From positions 1-11,738 of the forward strand of contig PMAK01000152.1 of assembly GCA_003153655.1 (NCBI GenBank): DNA of 11,738 bases. The letters run 5' to 3'. This stretch comes from Phycisphaerales bacterium. GTDB lineage: Bacteria > Planctomycetota > Phycisphaerae > Tepidisphaerales > Tepidisphaeraceae. Below, piece after piece: positions 6,063 through 11,738 of this stretch. The position numbers and the translations under genes were made by a program. Below the pieces are notes generated by a model. It worked only from the letters and a program-made list of their open reading frames with translations. It did no database searches and had not been told where the DNA came from. Position 1 is the first letter of the stretch, and each line of letters begins with the position of its first letter.

Positions 6063-7937
6063 TCACTGATCCTGCAAAACAAACTGCCGGTAGAGATGCG
6101 CGTATTTCCCGCCGGCCGTCAGCAATTCCCGGTGCGTCCCCCGCTCGCTGATGCGGCCGCCCTCCACCACCAGAATCTGATCCGCCCGCATGATCGTGCT
6201 GAGGCGATGGGCCACGACAAACGTCGTTCGCCCGGCCAATAGTTTTTCCAACGATTGCTGGACGATCAGTTCCGTCGCGGTATCGACCGCGCTGGTCGCC
6301 TCATCCAGCATGAAGATGCGCGGATCGGACAGAAACGCGCGGGTGAAGCAGATGAGCTGCCGCTGGCCGAGCGACATGCTTGCCCCGCGTTCGCCGACGT
6401 CGGTTTCAAAACCGTTCGCCAGGCTCATGATGCAGTCGTAGGAGCCGATTGCCTTTGCCGCGTCGATCACGTCCTGCTCGCTGGCGCCGGGGCAGGCATA
6501 GCGGATGTTTTCCATCACCGTGCCGCTAAACAGATAATTCACCTGCAGCACCAGCCCCATCTGCTTGTGCAGCGATTCGCCGGTGACCTGCTGGATGTCG
6601 TGCGCATCAACCAAAACGCGCCCCTGTTGCGGCTGATAGAACCGCGCGATCAGCGAAATAATGCTGCTCTTCCCGCCGCCCGTCGGACCCACGAGCGCGA
6701 CCATCTGCCCGGATTTCGCTTCGAAATTGATATCGTGCAGCACGGGACGATCCGGGTTGTAACCAAAGGTCACGTTCTCAAATCGCACGCGTCCCTCGAT
6801 GCGGGGAAGCTCGCGGGCCTGCGGCTCATCCTGAACTTCCGGCTTGAGATCGAGTAGCCCGAACACGCGTTCAGCCCCGGCCATCGCCATCATCAATTGA
6901 TTGTAAAACGCCCCAAGCGTAATCACGGGATTCATGAACCAATCCCAATACCCATACATCGCAATGACCGAGCCAACACGGATGCGGCCACAGGCCACCA
7001 GGTATCCACTGTAAAGCAGGATCGTCACCCGTCCCCAGAACCGCACCACCTCGAGCAATGGCTGATAGACGCCATTCACTCTCGACACAGCCATATTGTT
7101 GACCGTGTTGATCTGCTGCAGGCCGTTGAATACATCCAGATTCGGGTCCTGCCGATTGAATGCCGTCACCACGCGCATTCCGGTGATATTTTCCGCGAGA
7201 TTGGTGCTGACGCGCGTGAAGCCTTCGCGAGCGACCTGATATCCGCGCGCCGCTTTGCGATGATACACGCGCGACAGCACGTACAGCACCGGCCCAAGCC
7301 AGACGATCGACAGAAATAGCCGCGCGTCTTCGTGGACCATGTAGATCGCGGCGATGATCATGATCATCACGCTGGAAACGACCTGCCAGATGCCCCATAC
7401 GTTGACCTCGCGCAGGCTGTTCACATCGGTGGTGCAGCGGCTGATAATGCGTCCGAGCTTTGTGCGGTCGTAAAAGCTCATCGACAAGCGCTGAAGCTGG
7501 GCGAAGATTTTCTGGCGAAACTCAAATTGCACGCTCTCCCCCGCGCGCGTCATGATGATGATCACGAATCGCTGAAGCACCACCGATCCGATGAACACCA
7601 GCGTCCACATGCCGATGATGTTCACGATGTGCCAGGACGCCGCGGCGGTTGAAATCCCCGGGAATTTCCCGCCTGCGTAATCCGCCCCGTAATTGACAAT
7701 CCACTTGATGAACTGCAATCCCTGCATATCCAGGATCACCTGGCCCAGCCCCAGCGTGATCGCCGTCAGATACCACCACTTGAACGTCCCGAGCGACATC
7801 ATCAACCGCTTCATCAGCGGCCATTGAATTGGGCGATATTTGTCCTCGTCATCCGATTCAATCTGCGCAGCCCGGGCCACCGCGGCCGATATGATCGGCG
7901 GCTTTTTCGCGCCTTTGCCCGCTCCGAGCACCGTCAT
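6063..7937 (-). CDS. ABC exporter half-transporter, catalytic-glutamate subunit
   Basis: A 624-residue fused permease and ATPase of the MsbA/BmrA-type exporter class. Residues 1-45 are a polar cytoplasmic extension; about 50-350 form the six-helix transmembrane domain. The nucleotide-binding domain follows, with Walker A GPTGGGKSS at 417-425, Q-loop Q465, signature MSLGQ at 521-525 (canonical LSGGQ), Walker B MLDE ending in the catalytic base E546, and switch H577. The signature is altered while the catalytic glutamate is kept, the mirror image of the neighbour. Together they predict a heterodimer in which this subunit's Walker motifs pair with the partner's LSGGQ to make the one competent site. 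The ATG overlaps the partner's stop as ATGA, and GGAG lies eight bases before it. The substrate cannot be told from the sequence; drugs, lipids or peptides are all possible. About 160 bases without a gene follow its stop. Confidence 0.93.
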   Translation of the reverse strand: MTVLGAGKGAKKPPIISAAVARAAQIESDDEDKYRPIQWPLMKRLMMSLGTFKWWYLTAITLGLGQVILDMQGLQFIKWIVNYGADYAGGKFPGISTAAASWHIVNIIGMWTLVFIGSVVLQRFVIIIMTRAGESVQFEFRQKIFAQLQRLSMSFYDRTKLGRIISRCTTDVNSLREVNVWGIWQVVSSVMIMIIAAIYMVHEDARLFLSIVWLGPVLYVLSRVYHRKAARGYQVAREGFTRVSTNLAENITGMRVVTAFNRQDPNLDVFNGLQQINTVNNMAVSRVNGVYQPLLEVVRFWGRVTILLYSGYLVACGRIRVGSVIAMYGYWDWFMNPVITLGAFYNQLMMAMAGAERVFGLLDLKPEVQDEPQARELPRIEGRVRFENVTFGYNPDRPVLHDINFEAKSGQMVALVGPTGGGKSSIISLIARFYQPQQGRVLVDAHDIQQVTGESLHKQMGLVLQVNYLFSGTVMENIRYACPGASEQDVIDAAKAIGSYDCIMSLANGFETDVGERGASMSLGQRQLICFTRAFLSDPRIFMLDEATSAVDTATELIVQQSLEKLLAGRTTFVVAHRLSTIMRADQILVVEGGRISERGTHRELLTAGGKYAHLYRQFVLQDQ

Positions 7938-9931
7938 CCCATTTTCTCCACGCCCAGCACCGCCGCTTCCACTTCGCCCGCCGATTGCACCCGCTGCATA
8001 TGCGATGGCGCATCAGCCTGGTTCTCCGCCGCGTCGTCGCCATGCAGCTGCGCATCGGCGATCTCGCGATAATGTCCATCCAGCGCCATCAGTTCCGCAT
8101 GCGTACCCGCCTGCGTCACCCGGCCCTGTTCGACGACGACCACCAGATCAGCCTGTTTCACCGTGCTGATCCGATGCGCGATGATAAACGTCGTCCGCCC
8201 CTCCATGACAAAGCGCATCCGACGGCGGATCAGCGATTCTGTCTCCGGATCAACCGCCGCCGTCGCATCGTCAAGAATCAGCACGCGCGGATTGGTCACG
8301 ATAGCCCGTGCAATCGCCAGCCGTTGCCGCTGACCGCCGGAAAGCGATGCGCCGCGCTCGCCGAGAATCGTCTGATATCCGCGCGGCAGGTTCTCGATGA
8401 ATTCATGCGCCTGCGCGAATCGCGCGGCGGCTTCGATATCTCCATCGCTGATGTTCGGCCGGCCGTAGGCGATGTTTCCCGCGACCGTATCACTGAAGAG
8501 ATAGGTTTCCTGGAACACGACGGCCACCTGCGTGCGCAGGCTCGCCAGCGTAAGATCGCGCACATCCACGCCGTCGATCAGCACGCGCCCCTGCTGCACG
8601 TCGTAGAACCGGGCGACGAGATTCACCAGCGTCGTCTTTCCGGCTCCGGTCGGCCCGACGATCGCCACCACGCTCCCGCCCTTGATGCCAAAGCTCACAT
8701 CCCGCAGCGCCGGCTTGGTCGGGTCATAGCCGAAGCTGACGTTTTCAAACGTCACCGTTCCGGGTCCATCGGGCAATTTGCAAGCGCCCGGCCGATCCTG
8801 CACCGACGGCTGCGCCATCACGATTTCGTACAGCCGGCGCGAGGAGACCATCGCATTTTGATATTGCTCGTTGATGTTCCCCACCAGTTGCAAGCGCGCC
8901 AGGATCGCACCCATCGCCCCGCCGAGGATGAACAAATCACCGGCCTTCATCTTGCCGTGGATCATCAGAATGCCGGCGACCAGGAAAAGCGACAGATGCG
9001 AAGCCATCGCGATAGACCGAATGATCGGCTGAAAATCCGCGAACATGCGGATGCGCTTCAGCACGCGATCCTTGAACGTGTCGCAGTTCGCCTGATATTT
9101 GGTGATTTCCAGGCCTTCGGTCGCAAACGCCTTCACCACATGAACGCCGGCGATGTTCTCCGTGATGATCGAGACATTGCGATCCTCCGCCTCCATCACG
9201 CTCTTCGCCACCGGCTGAATCTTGCGGCTGAATCGCAGGATGTAATACGTCCAGATCGGCAGCGGAACGAGCGACAGCACGGCCACCCATTTGTTCAGCG
9301 TCGCGATCAGCACGATGTTAAAGGCAACCGTCAGCGCGATTTCCAACGTGACCAGCACGGCCGTCTGCACGAACGCGCGGACGTTCTGCAAATCGGATAG
9401 TGCCCGGTTGATCAATTGCCCGGAACTGTGGACATCGTGAAATCCAAACCCCGCACGCTGCACTTTGTCGTACACCGCTTCGCGGATGTAATAGACCATG
9501 TTCATGCTCATGCGCGTGTTGGCGGTTTCCTTGCAGTAGCGCACCACCAGCATGAGAAGAATCAGAATGCCCAGCCATTTGAGCAGCCAGAGCAACCGGC
9601 GCGTTCCCGCGTCGGGAGTGTGCAACCATTGCGCGAGTGAGAGCGGATGACTTTGGCTGACCTGCTGGATGTTCTGGATGGTATCGACGGCCTTCCCGGC
9701 GACGCCGATCGTCAGCGTGTCCGTTGCTGATGCCGCCGCCACCCACCAGCAGGCGATAATCACCAGCAATATCACGGGCCGGATGAACTGGAACATCCAC
9801 CGCAAAAGGGTGGCATTGGACGGGTTTAGCGATTGGCGCGCGGAATGGTCCACCCCCGGAGGTAAACCCCCGGCGGCACCTGGAGTTGAATCCTTTCCAC
9901 CAATGGTGCGGACAGCTGACTGACTGGTCAC
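7934..9931 (-). CDS. ABC exporter half-transporter, degenerate Walker B subunit
   Basis: A 665-residue fused permease and ATPase, first gene of the two-gene exporter operon. A polar N-terminus (1-40) precedes six membrane helices (first at about 47-67). The extracytoplasmic loop between helices 1 and 2 is unusually long (about 70-112). The nucleotide-binding domain has Walker A GPTGAGKTT at 426-434, Q474, a canonical signature LSGGQ at 530-534, Walker B LILDD at 551-555, and switch H586. The catalytic glutamate position is Asp (D555), as in the degenerate half of known heterodimeric exporters such as TM287/288 and BmrCD. Residues 625-665 are a polar Ala/Glu-rich tail beyond the family's usual end. 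The start is GTG without a clear Shine-Dalgarno sequence; a shorter start is possible, but no ATG precedes helix 1 other than M46, which would cut off the N-terminus. The downstream partner overlaps by four bases. Confidence 0.93.
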   Translation of the reverse strand: MTSQSAVRTIGGKDSTPGAAGGLPPGVDHSARQSLNPSNATLLRWMFQFIRPVILLVIIACWWVAAASATDTLTIGVAGKAVDTIQNIQQVSQSHPLSLAQWLHTPDAGTRRLLWLLKWLGILILLMLVVRYCKETANTRMSMNMVYYIREAVYDKVQRAGFGFHDVHSSGQLINRALSDLQNVRAFVQTAVLVTLEIALTVAFNIVLIATLNKWVAVLSLVPLPIWTYYILRFSRKIQPVAKSVMEAEDRNVSIITENIAGVHVVKAFATEGLEITKYQANCDTFKDRVLKRIRMFADFQPIIRSIAMASHLSLFLVAGILMIHGKMKAGDLFILGGAMGAILARLQLVGNINEQYQNAMVSSRRLYEIVMAQPSVQDRPGACKLPDGPGTVTFENVSFGYDPTKPALRDVSFGIKGGSVVAIVGPTGAGKTTLVNLVARFYDVQQGRVLIDGVDVRDLTLASLRTQVAVVFQETYLFSDTVAGNIAYGRPNISDGDIEAAARFAQAHEFIENLPRGYQTILGERGASLSGGQRQRLAIARAIVTNPRVLILDDATAAVDPETESLIRRRMRFVMEGRTTFIIAHRISTVKQADLVVVVEQGRVTQAGTHAELMALDGHYREIADAQLHGDDAAENQADAPSHMQRVQSAGEVEAAVLGVEKMG

Positions 9932-9969
9932 TTTGGAAACCGGTGTTTGTAAGAGCTTCTAAACGCCTA

Positions 9970-9997
9970 ACGCTATCTTTCCGGGCCGCTCCGTCAA
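9970..9997 (-). promoter_or_regulatory. Candidate promoter for the ABC exporter operon
   Basis: On the minus strand TTGACG (9992-9997) and TAGCGT (9970-9975) are 16 bases apart, placing a start about 30 nt before the GTG. The -10 match is weak. This 189-base divergent gap should also hold a promoter for the plus-strand cysteine-rich gene, but I see no convincing one. Confidence 0.3.
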
Positions 9998-10120
9998 CCC
10001 CTGCGATGGACAAATTGCCCGCTATCCCCTAAAACTTCCCCACTTTACAAATCGACGGGCACTTTTTATTGGAACCGATCACTAACGCCCGCCCGCGATA
10101 AGGGTCTGCCGATTGAAGCA

Positions 10121-10537
10121 ATGGCAGTCGTCAGACCGATAAAAACTGACATGGCGACATCAGCACCCGCAACCGGAGTCACCCGCTTTCTCCTCGAAGC
10201 CGTCGGCAAATTCGCCGCCGCCCGACTCCGCGGCGTCGGCGCGCTGAAGATCCATCCCGATTGGCAATCCCGCGCCACCGTCTGCGAACGCTGCCCCCTG
10301 CGCGTCATCAAATGCGGCGTTTCGTATTGCGGGAATCCACTGCTCCAACAAATCGACCGTGATCCGGCCGTCGATGGCTGCGGCTGCGCCTGCCGCGATA
10401 AGGCAAAAAGCCCCAGCGAGCATTGTCCAATCGACCGCCATCATGGCCCGGCCGAACGCGACGGTGCCGATTGCTCATGTAAATGGTGCGCGCTGGAAAA
10501 TGCCAATTCCGAAGCGGCAGCTCTTTCCTCAATCTGA
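10121..10537 (+). CDS. Cysteine-rich putative metal-binding protein, function unknown
   Basis: A 138-residue soluble protein I cannot name. Residues 15-45 are Ala/Arg-rich and likely helical. From residue 55 there are eleven cysteines: C55-x2-C58-x6-C65-x4-C70, then C87-x-C89-x-C91, C102, and C118-x-C120-x2-C123. CERCP followed later by CGC, a Lys-containing stretch and HCP is reminiscent of small zinc-ribbon or Fe-S-like planctomycete and phage hypothetical proteins, so metal binding is likely, but which metal is not clear. The cysteine spacing argues against a chance frame. The ATG at 10151 (residue 11) is an equally possible start; neither has a good ribosome-binding site. Its last nine bases overlap the end of the convergent adenosyltransferase gene, leaving no room for a terminator between the two genes. 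Confidence 0.65.
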   Translation: MAVVRPIKTDMATSAPATGVTRFLLEAVGKFAAARLRGVGALKIHPDWQSRATVCERCPLRVIKCGVSYCGNPLLQQIDRDPAVDGCGCACRDKAKSPSEHCPIDRHHGPAERDGADCSCKWCALENANSEAAALSSI

Positions 10538-11080
10538 CTTTTCCTTCTCCCACTCCACATCCCGCACTTTCGCCTTCGCATTCGCCCATCGCGCCTGCAC
10601 AAACAGCCAGTCACTCAGCCGGTTCAAATAGGTCAGTGCCACCGCCGGCACCGGCCGATCGTGCGAGAATCCCACCACCGCCCGCTCCGCCCGCCGGCAA
10701 ACCGCCCGTGCCACATGCAGCCGGGCGCTGATCTCAGTCCCGCCGGGCAAAATAAAATTCCGCAGTGGCGCCAGTTCTTCAGTCGCCGCATCAATCTCCA
10801 TCTCCAGCCGCCCGATGCTCGATTCCTCCAGCGGCGGCAAATGCGCCGGCGGCCGCTCATCAGGCCACGCCAGCAGCGATCCGATCACAAACAGTTCATT
10901 CTGCACAGGCCGCAACCGGGCGATCCATTCGCTGTCCCCCGCGACCGCGACCCACCCAACGGCTGCGTTCAATTCATCAACCGCCCCGATGCAATCGATG
11001 CGCGCATCCGCCTTGGAAACGCGCCCGCCTCCGATCAATCCGGTCGTGCCGTCATCACCCGCTCTGGTGTAAATCTTCAT
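10529..11080 (-). CDS. pduO: PduO-type ATP:cob(I)alamin adenosyltransferase
   Basis: A 183-residue cytosolic enzyme that transfers the 5'-deoxyadenosyl group of ATP to cob(I)alamin, giving adenosylcobalamin. It belongs to the PduO/MMAB family, not CobA/BtuR. Motifs in order: the ATP loop YTRAGDDGTTGL at 4-15, RIDCIGAVDELNA at 27-39, a central helix PVQNELFVIGSLLA, FILPGG at 109-114, ARAVCRRAERAVV at 124-136 carrying the conserved Arg/Glu pair, and YLNRLSDWLFVQAR at 151-164. Length is normal and all core motifs are intact. The ATG at 11080 matches the usual family start; an in-frame ATG at 11095 adds MTISP, which is encoded partly by the heptamer repeat. It is divergent from plsY across a repeat-filled gap. 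It supplies cofactor for B12-dependent enzymes encoded elsewhere. Confidence 0.95.
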   Translation of the reverse strand: MKIYTRAGDDGTTGLIGGGRVSKADARIDCIGAVDELNAAVGWVAVAGDSEWIARLRPVQNELFVIGSLLAWPDERPPAHLPPLEESSIGRLEMEIDAATEELAPLRNFILPGGTEISARLHVARAVCRRAERAVVGFSHDRPVPAVALTYLNRLSDWLFVQARWANAKAKVRDVEWEKEKSD

Positions 11081-11090
11081 GGGGGATATT

Positions 11091-11118
11091 GTCATTTGTC
11101 ATGGGTCATTTGTCATTG
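11091..11118 (-). repeat. Heptamer repeat array on the pduO side of the divergent gap
   Basis: On the minus strand the sequence reads CCAATGA-CAAATGA-CCCATGA-CAAATGA, four heptamers in phase pointing toward pduO; GTCATTTGTCAT recurs exactly 14 bases apart on the plus strand (11091 and 11105). The last unit supplies the alternative upstream ATG of pduO. Confidence 0.75.
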
Positions 11119-11135
11119 GCGGGGATACCGGATAA

Positions 11136-11170
11136 CAAATTGCAAATAACAAGTGGCAAATGACCAATGA
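11136..11170 (+). repeat. Heptamer repeat array on the plsY side, containing its start codon
   Basis: On the plus strand the sequence reads CAAATTG-CAAATAA-CAAGTGG-CAAATGA-CCAATGA, five heptamers in phase. The plsY ATG (11160-11162) lies in the fourth unit, so the first four codons (MTND) are repeat-derived. The array is an inverted counterpart of the one at 11091-11118, with about 17 bases between them. Confidence 0.75.
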
Positions 11171-11738
11171 CGGCCTCCTACTCATCCTGATCCCGCTGGC
11201 GTATATGGCCGGATCAATTCCGTTCGGCCTGATCGTCGGCAAGGCGAAGGGGATCGATCCGCGCACCAGCGGCAGCGGAAACATCGGCGCCAGTAATCTC
11301 GGCCGATTACTCGGCCCGAAATATTTCGCGATCGTCTTCACGCTCGATCTGCTCAAGGGAACGCTGCCGACGCTCGCCGCCGGCGCGGTCATCGGCTTCC
11401 GCACCATCGATCGCCAGACCTGCCTTCTGTGGATCGCCGTGGCCGCCGCCGCCGTGCTGGGCCATGTCTTCAGCCTCTTCCTCAAATTCAAAGGCGGCAA
11501 GGGAGTCGCCACCACCGCCGGCGTTGTCTTGGGAATCTATCCCTACTTCACCTTCGCCGGCCTCATCGCGATCGCGATCTTCATCATCGTCTTGCGTACC
11601 ACCCGATACATCAGCGTCGGCTCGATCCTTGCCTCTCTGAGTTTCCCGGCCGCATACATCGCTATCGGCATCAACCGCTGGCCAATGACCGAAGCACAAC
11701 TTCCGCTCCTTTGCTTCGCCGCCCTGATTCCGCTGCTG
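11160..11738 (+). CDS. plsY: Glycerol-3-phosphate acyltransferase PlsY (3' end cut by window)
   Basis: The first 193 codons of the integral membrane acyltransferase that uses acyl-phosphate to acylate glycerol 3-phosphate, giving lysophosphatidic acid for phospholipid synthesis. The sequence shows the first helix and SIPFGLIVGK, then the three family motifs: GSGNIGASNLGR at 38-49, the membrane-embedded LDLLKG at 62-67, and GHVFSLFLKFKGGKGVAT at 101-118 with its phosphate-binding glycines and lysines. Several further hydrophobic helices follow to the window end. PlsY is usually about 190-220 residues, so little is missing. The ATG is the earliest consistent start but has no Shine-Dalgarno sequence and lies within a heptamer repeat. 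The gene is divergent from the cobalamin adenosyltransferase. Confidence 0.95.
   Translation, partial: MTNDGLLLILIPLAYMAGSIPFGLIVGKAKGIDPRTSGSGNIGASNLGRLLGPKYFAIVFTLDLLKGTLPTLAAGAVIGFRTIDRQTCLLWIAVAAAAVLGHVFSLFLKFKGGKGVATTAGVVLGIYPYFTFAGLIAIAIFIIVLRTTRYISVGSILASLSFPAAYIAIGINRWPMTEAQLPLLCFAALIPLL

Noticed and set aside
7985..9400. Long plus-strand open frame (471 codons) opposite the first ABC gene
   Set aside because: It lies wholly antisense to a gene with clear Walker, signature and switch motifs, has His/Arg-rich low-complexity composition and no recognisable domain; a frame shadow of GC-rich coding.
1..11738. tRNA, rRNA, CRISPR arrays, complete insertion sequences
   Set aside because: No cloverleaf, rRNA-like block, regularly spaced long repeats or transposase-like protein was seen on either strand.

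Overview
The window (about 11.7 kb, GC-rich) looks like a chromosomal segment of a Planctomycetota bacterium, possibly a Phycisphaerae/Tepidisphaera-like lineage. This is inferred from protein style: a CsrA with a planctomycete-like sequence, a PEP-CTERM-like surface protein, a TadG-like protein with a large C-terminal extension, and weak or absent Shine-Dalgarno sequences before most starts. No 16S gene or other decisive marker is present. Ten genes are supported, eight on the minus strand and two on the plus strand.

Region 1 (1-1537): a secreted choice-of-anchor-E-like protein with a PEP-CTERM-like tail (140-841, minus), a candidate promoter and a foldable 5' leader, then about 560 bp without a credible gene. 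That gap holds a 9-bp-stem hairpin, an 18-bp tandem repeat whose core recurs on the other side of the gene (101-114), and a degenerate dispersed repeat.

Region 2 (1538-4349, minus): a tightly packed cluster thiG - rsmG - csrA::cytosine deaminase - small membrane protein, with gaps of 10, 45 and 9 bases. The standout is a single 235-residue frame joining a complete CsrA RNA-binding domain to a complete yeast FCY1-type cytosine deaminase with all catalytic residues. Upstream of thiG lie a dyad-containing promoter candidate, three small inverted repeats and a heptamer repeat array.

Region 3 (4631-5902, minus): a TadG-like membrane-anchored protein whose C-terminal part resembles LecA-like calcium-dependent lectins.

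Region 4 (6063-9931, minus): two ABC exporter half-transporters overlapping by ATGA. Their complementary active-site changes predict a heterodimer with one competent and one degenerate ATP site.

Region 5 (10121-11738): an 11-cysteine protein (plus), a PduO-type cobalamin adenosyltransferase (minus) that meets it tail to tail, and a divergent plsY (plus) running off the window end. The gap between the two divergent starts consists largely of two oppositely oriented heptamer arrays that run into both start regions.
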